Part shown: in pieces, positions 7,916-15,236 of the stretch | Position numbering within the stretch: position 1 is the stretch's first letter | Layout of the letters: every line of letters starts with the position of its first letter | DNA from: Paenibacillus koleovorans NBRC 103111 | Lineage (GTDB): Bacteria > Bacillota > Bacilli > Paenibacillales > NBRC-103111 | Reading direction: 5' to 3' | DNA length: 39,485 nucleotides | Assembly: GCF_004000845.1 (NCBI RefSeq) | Contig: NZ_BIMA01000063.1 | Coordinates: forward strand, 1-39,485 | Made by a program: the position numbers and the translations under genes | The notes under the pieces: generated by a model | Seen by the model: only the letters and a program-made list of their open reading frames with translations | Told to the model about the DNA's origin: nothing | Database searches by the model: none

Positions 7916-8014
7916 TTTTTACGGCAACCCAGCTATCATAGCTCCGAAATAGGAGCCTTAGACCTGTGGCTTTGCGTCCTTGCCTTTCGGCAAGTTTGCC
8001 ATTGTTACGAAAAA
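7916..8014 (-). ncRNA. c-di-GMP-I riboswitch aptamer (GEMM-I)
   Basis: The minus strand carries the GEMM-I core: GGCAAAC, the CTTGCC-GAAA-GGCAAG hairpin (GNRA tetraloop, 7979-7994), GGACGCAAAGCC, a second hairpin GCTCC/GGAGC (7941-7956), then TAGCTGGGTTGCC. The closing stem can form between TTTTTCG-TAAC and GTTG-C-CG-TAAAAA. The base matching G20 of the Vc2 aptamer appears to be G, which favours c-di-GMP over cGAMP, although the alignment at this point is by eye. It lies in the 5' leader of the GGDEF gene. Confidence 0.93.
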
Positions 8015-8043
8015 CCTGTAGGACCATCAACTAGTTCTTTTTT

Positions 8044-8052
8044 ACTATAACA
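8044..8052 (-). promoter_or_regulatory. Candidate promoter of the riboswitch-GGDEF transcript
   Basis: On the minus strand TGTTATAGT is an extended -10 (TGN-TATAGT). ATGAAA, a 4/6 match to the -35, lies 17 bases upstream. It sits about 30 bases before the riboswitch aptamer, as expected for its transcript. Confidence 0.5.
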
Positions 8053-8074
8053 CACCCCGTTTTCATTTTCATTG

Positions 8075-8641
8075 TTAACTTTCACACAGAAAACCCGAAT
8101 GCCAGACCTGAATCTCGATGTATCGTTCGGGTCCTGCAGCCCCTGCAGCGTTCCAAACTTGGGGAAACCCGAACTTCTCAATCAGGGCGGGGAGTTCCGC
8201 CAACGTGTACACTTGTGCCCGGTACGGTTTGCCATCTTGCAAGCGCATCGTGGGGAAGAGGTCGCCATATGTGAAGCTGATCGCGGACGGTTGCAGGTCG
8301 GACAAGGGGATGCGCACAAACTGTCCCGATTCATACCACGACTGTATCCATGGACATGGGCCTAAAGTCATGGAAACAGGCACCCGTGTCACCGGTCTTC
8401 CGCCCTTGGCCTGGAACTCGCCGCGGACCCGCTGCTCCAGCTCCCTGCGAATCGTCAAGTAATCAGCGGCGCGCTGCGAGGCAAATGATTTCCCCCGCTC
8501 CCTCAGCCGCCGCAGCACAGACTCCGCATCCTTCTCCGGCAATTCCGTCAAGCTGCGAAACGGTCCCTCAGATGCCTCGAAGTAATGATAGGCATATTGA
8601 AAATCGTCCGGAAACACAGCCAAATTCCGTTGCCCCGTCAT
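8075..8641 (-). CDS. Conserved-type protein of unknown function, coupled to a radical SAM gene
   Basis: A 188-residue soluble protein that I do not recognise. It has no signal peptide, no membrane segment and no clear cofactor motif. The N-terminal half is charged and helical (ESVLRRLRERGKSFASQRAADYLTIRRELEQRVR); the C-terminal half contains several aromatic residues (WIQSWYESGQF, FTYGDLFPTMR) and ends WHSGFLCES. Its ATG overlaps the stop of the radical SAM gene (ATGA at 8638-8641), which points to co-translation and a shared role. Intergenic sequence after its stop holds the riboswitch promoter of the next transcript. Confidence 0.8.
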   Translation of the reverse strand: MTGQRNLAVFPDDFQYAYHYFEASEGPFRSLTELPEKDAESVLRRLRERGKSFASQRAADYLTIRRELEQRVRGEFQAKGGRPVTRVPVSMTLGPCPWIQSWYESGQFVRIPLSDLQPSAISFTYGDLFPTMRLQDGKPYRAQVYTLAELPALIEKFGFPQVWNAAGAAGPERYIEIQVWHSGFLCES

Positions 8642-9456
8642 GGCAAAAACCCTTCGCGGCTCTTGAAAGCCCGGTCCTCTCCGAATGCCTGGCGCATCCG
8701 ATCAAATACCGGTTCGATCGCTTCCGGCCGGTACCATTCCTCCAAACCCAGCGCTCCGAATACAGCTCCCATATTCAGCGCCTTAGTCCGACTCCCGCCG
8801 CTTCCATCCCCTCGGAAAAAATCGTCGACTACGACCCGCTCCGTCACCTCGGCCAGCTTTTCGGCAAATTGCGGCGAGCTGGGCAGTACCGGCGAAACCG
8901 CCGCCTGCGATGGAATACCGGCCTCTCTCAGCTGGCGAAGCGCCTTCATTCTTGCCGGGATTGGCGGCGCGGCCGGGCTGAACGCCTTGCGCATCGCTTC
9001 CTCATCCGTCTCCACGGTAACGCTCACCCGAATGCGGTCGCCGAACGCCTGGAACAGCTCCAGATCCCGCGTCACGAGCGGACTTCGCGTCTGCACGAAG
9101 AGGAAGTCCGGCCGGCACTCCGCCGCCATCGTCTCCAGCAGGCTCCGCGTTAGGAGAGCTATTGCTTCCACAGGCTGATAAGGGTCCGTCGCGCTGGACA
9201 TGAAGATCGTGACAGGCCCGTTTTTGCGCGCTTTTTGCATATCTTTTTTCAAGAGGGTCGCGGCATTCGATTTCAGATCCACCCACTCGCCCCAAGGCTC
9301 CCCTCGAAACAGCGCAATCGGCATCCTTCTTACATAGCAATAGGAGCAGGCGAACGCACAGCCGGAATACGGGTTAAGCGTATGGGTGTAGCCGGTCAAA
9401 TAACCTCCCGTCGGACTTAGCAGCTGTTTGGATACGGTCGTTCGAACGGTTGTCAT
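8638..9456 (-). CDS. SPL-family radical SAM protein (spore photoproduct lyase-like)
   Basis: A 272-residue radical SAM protein of the SplB-like group (COG1533 type). The iron-sulfur motif CxxxCxxC is C33-AFA-C37-SY-C40, preceded by LNPYSGC and followed by YVRRMP as usual in this family. Other family features are the MSSATDPYQPVE stretch and the VSVTVET strand. True spore photoproduct lyases are larger and carry another conserved cysteine, so repair of spore DNA should not be assumed. ATG has AAGGAG nine bases upstream. It follows trpS by 41 bases with no obvious terminator, and overlaps the unknown gene 8075-8641 by ATGA. Confidence 0.88.
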   Translation of the reverse strand: MTTVRTTVSKQLLSPTGGYLTGYTHTLNPYSGCAFACSYCYVRRMPIALFRGEPWGEWVDLKSNAATLLKKDMQKARKNGPVTIFMSSATDPYQPVEAIALLTRSLLETMAAECRPDFLFVQTRSPLVTRDLELFQAFGDRIRVSVTVETDEEAMRKAFSPAAPPIPARMKALRQLREAGIPSQAAVSPVLPSSPQFAEKLAEVTERVVVDDFFRGDGSGGSRTKALNMGAVFGALGLEEWYRPEAIEPVFDRMRQAFGEDRAFKSREGFLP

Positions 9457-9497
9457 GGTCGCCTGCTCCTTCCGGTTTACCCGTTTTTATCCATTCA

Positions 9498-10493
9498 TTA
9501 TACCATCAACAGCCCCATTGCCGCTCGCACCTCGCTGATCACACGCTGCGCCGATTCACGAGCTTTCTGTCCCCCTGCGGCTAAAATATGCATCACTTCG
9601 CGATCCGAGAGGCGCTCTCTTTGTTGGCGAAACGGTTCAACGAGCTGCTCGATCGACTCCGCCAGCTTCGCTTTGCATGCCACACAGCCGATCTCCGCCT
9701 TCAGGCAGCGGTCTGCCATCGCTCGACGAACGTCCTCTTCAGTGAAAAAAGTATGAAGCTGGTATACATTGCAGCCGTCGGCGGTAGGATGGCCCGGTTG
9801 GTCCCGATACACGCGCAACGGATCCGAATAAGCTTTTTTCAGCTTCGCCTGTATGCGCTCCGGCTCATCCTTCAAGCTGATGTACGTCTCCACCGGGTCG
9901 GATTTGCTCATTTTTCCTTGACCGGTTAAAGAAGGCACTTTCACGGCATTGTCAGGCAGCGGCTGCGGCTCCGGCAAAAAGGCTCCATATTGCTGGTTGA
10001 ATCGGCGAACGATGCTGCGTGCCATCTCCAGATGGACGAGCTGGTCCTCTCCTACTTGAACTATCGTTCCGCGATGAGCAAGAATGTCCGCCGTCATGAG
10101 CACCGGATACCCGACCAAGCCGTAGTTGACATTGTCCGGATGTTTCTTCGCTTTCTCCTTGAACGTAGGACAGCGCAGCAGCTCCCCTAAGGGCATGACC
10201 ATGCTCAAATACGTATGAAGCTCTCCAAGCTCCGCCGCAATCGAGGATTGGGCAAAGAAGATGCTGCGCTCCGGATCGAGTCCTGCGGCCAAATAATCTC
10301 GCGCCACCCCGATTACGCCGTTCGATAATTGCTTCGGATTCGGATGGGTCGTTAGCGCATGCAAATCCGCGATAAAAAAATAACAATCAAACTGATGCTG
10401 CAGCAGCGAGATGCCCTTAAGCGCTCCGTAATAGTTCCCGATATGCAGTTCTCCGGTCGCTCGAATGCCGGAAACAAGTGTATGGCTAGCCAT
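9498..10493 (-). CDS. trpS: Tryptophanyl-tRNA synthetase
   Basis: Charges tRNA-Trp with tryptophan in the cytoplasm. A class I synthetase of 331 residues, the normal bacterial TrpRS length. HIGH-type motif is GELHIGNYYGAL near residue 18; the KMSKS loop is GQGKMSKSDP near residue 195; MTADILAHRG and VGEDQLVHLEMAR are typical of TrpRS. The ATG has GGAGGG six bases upstream. That ribosome binding site lies inside a short Trp-rich leader ORF that ends eight bases after the trpS start. The gene is preceded by a T-box leader with a TGG specifier. Confidence 0.97.
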   Translation of the reverse strand: MASHTLVSGIRATGELHIGNYYGALKGISLLQHQFDCYFFIADLHALTTHPNPKQLSNGVIGVARDYLAAGLDPERSIFFAQSSIAAELGELHTYLSMVMPLGELLRCPTFKEKAKKHPDNVNYGLVGYPVLMTADILAHRGTIVQVGEDQLVHLEMARSIVRRFNQQYGAFLPEPQPLPDNAVKVPSLTGQGKMSKSDPVETYISLKDEPERIQAKLKKAYSDPLRVYRDQPGHPTADGCNVYQLHTFFTEEDVRRAMADRCLKAEIGCVACKAKLAESIEQLVEPFRQQRERLSDREVMHILAAGGQKARESAQRVISEVRAAMGLLMV

Positions 10494-10572
10494 CGAAATC
10501 CCTCCATAAATTCATGTGATTGGTGTGGTTGTGTCTTTCGTCGATCTTTCGCCATCGCCAGCCGTCGTTCAT
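10486..10572 (-). CDS. Putative Trp-rich leader peptide of trpS (28 residues)
   Basis: Between the T-box terminator and trpS an ORF starts at ATG 10570-10572, with GAGGAG ten bases upstream. It encodes 28 residues, three of them tryptophan (W5, W7, W23). Its TAG stop overlaps the trpS start region (GATGGCTAG), and the W23-R24 codons form the trpS ribosome binding site TGGAGGG. B. subtilis rtpA (anti-TRAP) combines a T-box with a three-Trp leader peptide in a similar way. The ORF could still be a chance frame; the tryptophan content and position are the only evidence. Confidence 0.5.
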   Translation of the reverse strand: MNDGWRWRKIDERHNHTNHMNLWRDFDG

Positions 10573-10617
10573 CGTCGTCACGCTCCTCGGATTGTAGCTT
10601 TGTTGTCCTTGTACGCC

Positions 10618-10915
10618 AAAAAGGGGCTCCGCGTCCTCTCTCACAAGAAAGGACGGGAAGCCCCGCGGTACCACCTTCATTAGTCCGAATGCCCGGACTC
10701 GCTCAAACGTATCGGGCGTGCGCACTATCGCCGAATACGCGTCCCTTATAACGATGAGACATTCGCCGAAGCCTACTTGGACCGTGAACGGACCGTTCGG
10801 TTCAGAGGCTCAGAAGCCCATTCACCGGAACGCCTGCGCTGATTCACACCACCCATCAGCTCTCTGCAGCACGCCTTCCGCCTACTCCTCTTCTTCACAG
10901 CCAAGTATGAAATTG
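10618..10915 (-). ncRNA. T-box riboswitch for tRNA-Trp, with terminator
   Basis: On the minus strand the leader shows the stem I distal motif GGGTGGTGTGAA, a specifier loop reading GTGAA-TGG-GCTTC with the Trp codon TGG at 10818-10820, and the T-box core GGTGGTACCGCGGG (about 10662-10675). The terminator at 10618-10664 has GGGGCT...AGCCCC and GTCCT/AGGAC arms followed by TTTTT. Uncharged tRNA-Trp would bind both specifier and T-box and favour readthrough into trpS. Confidence 0.95.
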
Positions 10916-10921
10916 AAATCC

Positions 10922-10950
10922 ATTATATCCCAAAACGCTACGCTTGGCAA
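10922..10950 (-). promoter_or_regulatory. SigA promoter of the trpS T-box transcript
   Basis: Minus strand TTGCCA (10945-10950), 17-base spacer, TATAAT (10922-10927). The -35 overlaps the 3' end of the HAD gene, and the T-box leader begins a few bases downstream. Confidence 0.88.
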
Positions 10951-11609
10951 GAGGCATTCAATTCCTCGACCAGGCTGCGCAGCGACCGATCCGCCATCGA
11001 GCTCAATCGCACGTTGTGCGCGCCGAACGAAAGCGTCCCGGTGACGGCATTCGGGACGATGACGCAATGCAGCCCCGCCCGATGTGCGGCAAGCGCTCCA
11101 TTCGGCGAATCCTCGAACGCTACCGCCTCATGCGGCTCGACGCCAAGCGACTCGACCGCCCTCCGATACAGCTCCGGATCCGGCTTTACTTTAGCGACAT
11201 CGTCCTTCGTGTGGATCGTTTCGAAGTAGTCGAGCAGCCCATGCGCCGTCAAGTAACCGGTCACCCAAGCCCTCGAAGAGCTGGATGCCAACGCGATGCG
11301 CAGTCCAAGCTCTTTGGCCTCCTGCAGGTAAGCTTCTACACCGACCCTCACCGATTCCGATTCCATCCGCTTGAGAAATTTGGCTTTCTGGGTGGAGCGG
11401 ATCAGCTCCCGGTCCAAGACACGGCCGCATGCTTCCTCCAGGTGGTCGTACGGATTGTACACCGACAAGTCGGTGCCTACGCAGCCCGACCAACGCTCCA
11501 GCGTCAGCTCATGCCCATGCTCCTCGAACACTTCCCGGAACGCGTTGAATTCATTCGTCTCCGTGTCGAGAATCAGTCCGTCAAAATCAAACACAACCGC
11601 TCGCAGCAT
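10938..11609 (-). CDS. HAD-superfamily phosphatase (beta-phosphoglucomutase-like subfamily)
   Basis: A 223-residue HAD hydrolase. Motif I is DFDGLILDTE with catalytic D8 and D10; motif II is the serine/threonine in IALASSSSR; motif III and IV are KVKPDPELY and AFEDSPNGALAA. A helical cap domain (residues ~15-80) between motif I and II places it with beta-phosphoglucomutase, PGP-like and similar small-molecule phosphatases. The substrate cannot be read from sequence. The frame is open up to 11648, but the ATG at 11607-11609 puts the first motif at the normal distance and has GGGGAG six bases upstream. TATAAT at 11653-11658 may belong to its promoter, but no -35 was found. Confidence 0.92.
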   Translation of the reverse strand: MLRAVVFDFDGLILDTETNEFNAFREVFEEHGHELTLERWSGCVGTDLSVYNPYDHLEEACGRVLDRELIRSTQKAKFLKRMESESVRVGVEAYLQEAKELGLRIALASSSSRAWVTGYLTAHGLLDYFETIHTKDDVAKVKPDPELYRRAVESLGVEPHEAVAFEDSPNGALAAHRAGLHCVIVPNAVTGTLSFGAHNVRLSSMADRSLRSLVEELNASCQA

Positions 11610-11718
11610 CGTCTTCTCCCCACTCCTCTGTATCTGATAGGCTAACAACCCTATTATACAGGAAGATCGGGAAAAAGGGGCGGCTGTGCGGCGGTTGTCA
11701 TCGCGACGCTGCTAGGTC

Positions 11719-12690
11719 TCAAGTTTTATTCCAACGCAAATCCTCCGGCCTAAGCGTCATCAGCTCCTGTCGCGACGGCGGCGATGTATACTGACTCGTC
11801 AAACGTACCGCCTGATGCCGAATCGCCTTCTCGAGCAAATTGCGCACATAGCGGGCATTGCTGAAGGCGCGCCAGTACGCTCCTTTCTCCTCGGCCAAAT
11901 GCTGCTTCAGCTTGGCGACCATGAGCGGCAGCATGACATAATCTTTTTCCTTGGTCATCTGCTCGGCGATCTGAAGCAATTGGTCGACCGAGTAGTCCTC
12001 GAAATCCAAGTGGATCGGGAATCGGGAAGGCAAACCCGGATTCGTCGCCAGGAACTGTTCCATTTCTTCCGGATACCCCGCCAAAATCAAGATAAACTGA
12101 TCCCGATGATCCTCCATCGCTTTCACCAGGCAGTCGATCGCTTCCTTGCCGAAATCTTTTTCCCCGCCGCGCGCCAGGCTGTACGCCTCGTCGATGAACA
12201 GCACGCCGCCCATCGCCTTCTTGATCAGCTCCCTCGTCTTGAGCGCCGTATGCCCGATATACTCGCCGACGAGATCGGCACGCTCCACCTCGACCAGATG
12301 CCCCTTCTGCAGTAGCCCCATCGATTGGAACAGCTTGGCGAGAATGCGGGCTACGGTTGTTTTGCCGGTTCCGGGATTGCCCTTGAAAATCATATGGTAC
12401 ACCTGCGGATTCGATAGCAAACCCGCCTCTGTTCGATATTGCGCCACCTGCAACAGCGAATATATTTCGAAAATCAGTTCCTTCACGTGATCCAAGCCGA
12501 CCATCCGGTCCAAATCCCTCATGATATCGGCGAACGGCCCGGTCCCCGCAATCGACCGCTGAGGAGCAGGCACTTCCGGGTCGACAGTAACGGCAGGGGC
12601 CGTATTGCGCAGCACGACATTGATTTGCCTCGAAGCTTTCGAACCGGTCTTCAGTTCTGGGGTGACGGCACGACTGCTCAACGAAATCAC
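11719..12690 (-). CDS. spoVK: Stage V sporulation protein K, AAA+ ATPase
   Basis: An AAA+ ATPase of the CbxX/CfxQ-SpoVK family, expressed in the mother cell in B. subtilis and needed for normal spore maturation. About 320 residues, with Walker A GNPGTGKT (104-111), Walker B VLFIDEAY (163-170), sensor ILAGYPEEM and an arginine-finger region NPGLPSRFP. The first ~45 residues are variable. Two starts are plausible: GTG at 12690 (four bases after GGAGG) or TTG at 12681 (better spaced after GAGGTGAT). Upstream, TCATGTTT and CATAGGAC loosely resemble a SigE promoter, but spacing (16) and -10 are imperfect. Position before hflX matches Bacillus gene order. Confidence 0.93.
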   Translation of the reverse strand: MISLSSRAVTPELKTGSKASRQINVVLRNTAPAVTVDPEVPAPQRSIAGTGPFADIMRDLDRMVGLDHVKELIFEIYSLLQVAQYRTEAGLLSNPQVYHMIFKGNPGTGKTTVARILAKLFQSMGLLQKGHLVEVERADLVGEYIGHTALKTRELIKKAMGGVLFIDEAYSLARGGEKDFGKEAIDCLVKAMEDHRDQFILILAGYPEEMEQFLATNPGLPSRFPIHLDFEDYSVDQLLQIAEQMTKEKDYVMLPLMVAKLKQHLAEEKGAYWRAFSNARYVRNLLEKAIRHQAVRLTSQYTSPPSRQELMTLRPEDLRWNKT

Positions 12691-12877
12691 CTCTCCTCCC
12701 TCTGACTACTACTTTACCGGTTGCCGCCTTGTCCTATGAATGGTTGGTGGAAAAAAACATGAAAAGCCGTCCGAGTAGGGCGAGAAAGTTTAGAAAAACC
12801 ATCATGGAAGATTACAAGGATGGTCCTCTGTTTACGCCCCCCGCATAACGCCAACTTTCTGATTTAATGAAAAAGCA
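12691..12877. other. Divergent intergenic region between spoVK and the GNAT gene
   Basis: About 250 bases separate spoVK from the plus-strand gene. Besides the GNAT promoter the only structure seen is an inverted repeat, ACCATC (12804-12809) / GATGGT (12822-12827, by plus-strand reading of the arms), which on the minus strand is followed by TTTTTC. It could be an attenuator in the spoVK leader, but no gene upstream on the minus strand would need a terminator here. Confidence 0.3.
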
Positions 12878-12906
12878 TTGAAATATTATTCGTAACAATG
12901 TATATT
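12878..12906 (+). promoter_or_regulatory. SigA-type promoter of the GNAT gene
   Basis: TTGAAA (12878-12883), 17-base spacer, TATATT (12901-12906), about 37 bases before the ATG at 12943. Confidence 0.75.
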
Positions 12907-12942
12907 TATTCATTATTGAAAATGGAAATAGGAGGCCGTGCT

Positions 12943-13731
12943 ATGACTGGATTGGAATTACTCGAATGGGGGATGCTGGAGCGGATGGCAGCCGATACTT
13001 GGCCGGCCGCATTCGTCTTGCCGCTTGAAGCCTGGCTATTGCGGGCCGATCCTGAGATTCCTGCGAAAAGATGCAACAGCGTCCTGACGGCCGGGGCGAT
13101 TCCTGAGTCCGAGGTGGACTGGATGGAGCAGATTGAACTGTTTTATGCGGAGTTTGGCTTTCGGCCTCGTTTCCATATCAGCGCGGCGAGTCCAGGCGGA
13201 CTGGACGAGCAGCTGGCGGAACAAGGTTATGTGAAGGAGGGAGAATCGCTCGTACTGACAGCTACTGTGGAGCAAGTGCTCAAACTGGCGGATGGTGAAT
13301 CGCATAGGAATGCTTATTCCGCGGAAGTAGCCGCATGTCATAACGGTGAATGGCTGGATGCTTACCTTCGGATCGAGCAATTCGACCCGCACAAGAAAAC
13401 GAGCTATCATGCCATACTGGACCGCATTTCAGGCCCCAAGGCATTTGTGCTTGTCCGGCATAACGAAACCGCCGCACCGGCAGGAGTCGGTACGGCGGTC
13501 GTGAATGGAGAATGGGCGGGATTGATCAACATCGCTACCGATGCCTCGCATCGCAGGCAAGGCGTAGGTGTGACGGGCATCCGTGCATTAGCCGCCTGGA
13601 GCGCGCACGTCGGCGTCCATCGCATGTACTTGCAGGTCGTCGCCGACTATGAGCCTGCCGTGCGTTTGTACGAGAAGCTCGGGTTCCGCTATTCGCATCG
13701 GTACCATTATCGGACAGGGCCGGCACGATAA
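12943..13731 (+). CDS. GNAT-family N-acetyltransferase
   Basis: A 262-residue protein whose C-terminal third is a GNAT acetyltransferase domain: ASHRRQGVGVTGIRAL is motif A (acetyl-CoA pyrophosphate binding, R/Q-x-x-G-x-G/V) and ADYEPAVRLYEKLGFRYSHRYHYR is motif B with the usual LYEKLGF. The N-terminal part (LPLEAWLLRADPEIPAKRCNSVLT) resembles the first half of two-GNAT-fold proteins. The acceptor is unknown. Start ATG at 12943 has AGGAGG seven bases upstream, and the longer frame from 12898 would start inside the promoter. It is one of only three plus-strand genes here and is convergent with the YdcF gene, 14 bases away. Confidence 0.9.
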   Translation: MTGLELLEWGMLERMAADTWPAAFVLPLEAWLLRADPEIPAKRCNSVLTAGAIPESEVDWMEQIELFYAEFGFRPRFHISAASPGGLDEQLAEQGYVKEGESLVLTATVEQVLKLADGESHRNAYSAEVAACHNGEWLDAYLRIEQFDPHKKTSYHAILDRISGPKAFVLVRHNETAAPAGVGTAVVNGEWAGLINIATDASHRRQGVGVTGIRALAAWSAHVGVHRMYLQVVADYEPAVRLYEKLGFRYSHRYHYRTGPAR

Positions 13732-13745
13732 CGCTGTACTTCAGG

Positions 13746-14399
13746 TTACTCGTCCGATCCGAACACGATCAGTCGCAGCTTATCCAGCTCCCATTTCGTA
13801 TAGGCCAGCGTCTCACGCACTTTATGCCAGGGCATCCACATAACGCTCGATGTCATGGACGACACTCGCGGATCCTCCATGTCGAGGAACCGTGCAATAT
13901 CATAGGAGCGGGCGGCGTGATACTCATGGGTGATCAGGATCGCCTTCGTCCAGCCCCGCTCCGCCATCAGCCGCTTGGAATAGCGGACGTTGTCGTACGT
14001 GCTGCGAGCTTGCGGCTCCAGTACAACCGCCTCCTCCGGCACGCCTTGGCGGACGAGGTAATTTTTCATCCCCTCAGCCTCGGTCAGCGTCGAGCCGTTG
14101 TAGTCGAGTCCGCCGCTGACAATCAAGTGCTTCACCTGACCGTCCTTGTAGAGCGTCAACGCGCGGTCCAGCCGTTCCCGCAATCCCGGACTCGGCTCGT
14201 TGTTCCACAACGACGCACCAAGCACGATGCCGACATCGGCACGGGCGGAGGCATCCGTCTCCGGAGGGGTGTAAATTTTCCACTGAATAAACGCGGTCCA
14301 CAGAAGGCCTAGGGCGATTAATGCGACTGCGGCTCTAAACAGCCAAGTCTTCGTCCACCGCCGACGTCTACGAGAGAAACTGACCGGTCCGTTACTCAT
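13746..14399 (-). CDS. YdcF/DUF218 family membrane-anchored protein
   Basis: A 217-residue protein with one N-terminal membrane segment (LFRAAVALIALGLLWTAFIQW) after an arginine-rich start, then a DUF218 (ElyC/SanA/YdcF) domain. Family marks are ADVGIVLGASLW, the SPGLRERLDRAL helix, LIVSGG, EAEGMKNYL, E-x-x-A-x-S-T-x-x-N (EPQARSTYDNVRYS) and ILITHEYHAARS. The family is linked to envelope and peptidoglycan precursor homeostasis in other bacteria, but the reaction is unclear. The ATG at 14397-14399 lies nine bases after GAGGAG and is preferred to a GTG at 14426. It lies just downstream of the cyclophilin lipoprotein gene. Confidence 0.88.
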   Translation of the reverse strand: MSNGPVSFSRRRRRWTKTWLFRAAVALIALGLLWTAFIQWKIYTPPETDASARADVGIVLGASLWNNEPSPGLRERLDRALTLYKDGQVKHLIVSGGLDYNGSTLTEAEGMKNYLVRQGVPEEAVVLEPQARSTYDNVRYSKRLMAERGWTKAILITHEYHAARSYDIARFLDMEDPRVSSMTSSVMWMPWHKVRETLAYTKWELDKLRLIVFGSDE

Positions 14400-14433
14400 A
14401 AGCGTTTGCTCCTCGAGTCGTTGCACATGTCGA

Positions 14434-15153
14434 TTATTTTTCTTTAACGGAGATGCTGTTGATCTTGACGGTTTCCGTCGGCACGCTCATCTCGCCTCTC
14501 GAGCTGGCTTTCACCGCCGTACCGGCGATTTTCTGCACGATATCCATTCCTTCCGACACTTTGCCGAAAATCGTGTAGTTCGGCATGCTGTTCAAGCCCG
14601 CGCAATCCGCACCGGTACAGATGAAAAATTGGCTGCCGCCGGAATTCGGTTGACCGGTATTGGCCATCGCCACGATACCCGGATCGTACTTGTGCGGGGA
14701 TTTGAGCTCATCCGGAATGTTGTAGCCCGGTCCGCCGGATCCCGTGCCTAACGGATCGCCCGTCTGGATCATGAATGTCTTCATGATGCGGTGGAATGTG
14801 ACGTTGTTGTAGAAGCCTTCTTTGGACAGGAAGATGAAATTGTTGACGGTCTGAGGCGCGGTATCAGCGAACAACTGGACTTTGAACGAGCCTTTGTTCG
14901 TATCGAAGGTGGCTTCATACGTCTTCTTCGTGTCGATCGTCATGGCCGGCGGTGCCGACCATTTCTTCGGCGTTGCGGCAGCGCTAGGCGATGGAGTAGG
15001 CGTAATTGCAGAAGGCGCCGCTCCTCCTTGTACCGGGCTTGGGCTCGGCGATGGTTTGGTACTGCTCTCCGGCTTGCTGCCGCAGGCAGCCAGCAGTACG
15101 CACAGCAAAGTCAACAGCGATACATACCCTAATTGCTTCAAACGTTTGTTCAT
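14434..15153 (-). CDS. Lipoprotein cyclophilin-type peptidyl-prolyl cis-trans isomerase
   Basis: A secreted lipoprotein of 239 residues. The signal peptide ends in LLAAC with lipidated C24, followed by a Ser/Pro/Thr-rich linker to residue ~70. The cyclophilin domain has FHRIMKTFMIQTGDPLGTGSGGPGY, MANTGQPNSGGSQFFIC and a final NYTIFGKVSEGMDIV, so the catalytic arginine and the Q-F-F core are present. It probably assists folding of exported proteins outside the membrane. The ATG at 15153 is chosen because it starts the canonical MNKR signal sequence; an upstream ATG at 15165 is in frame. It lies 83 bases after the penicillin-binding protein gene, which fits an envelope role. Confidence 0.93.
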   Translation of the reverse strand: MNKRLKQLGYVSLLTLLCVLLAACGSKPESSTKPSPSPSPVQGGAAPSAITPTPSPSAAATPKKWSAPPAMTIDTKKTYEATFDTNKGSFKVQLFADTAPQTVNNFIFLSKEGFYNNVTFHRIMKTFMIQTGDPLGTGSGGPGYNIPDELKSPHKYDPGIVAMANTGQPNSGGSQFFICTGADCAGLNSMPNYTIFGKVSEGMDIVQKIAGTAVKASSRGEMSVPTETVKINSISVKEK

Positions 15154-15236
15154 CGTTACCACCATTCCTTTTCTCCATCAAAAGTTGGTCTACTGCCGCG
15201 ACTGCTCATACTTGCAAAGTACCGTCAGGACCTGGA

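Noticed and set aside
7758-8030. A 90-codon minus-strand ORF upstream of the GGDEF gene
   Set aside because: It runs through the c-di-GMP riboswitch and terminator, overlaps the GGDEF start in another frame and has no ribosome binding site.
9480-9500. TGGTATAAT at the trpS stop as a promoter for the radical SAM gene
   Set aside because: It has an extended -10 but no -35 and consists partly of the trpS stop codon; could be chance.
12735-12780. SigE promoter for spoVK (TCATGTTT, CATAGGAC)
   Set aside because: Spacing is 16 and the -10 matches only 5 of 8 bases; mentioned only in the gene note.
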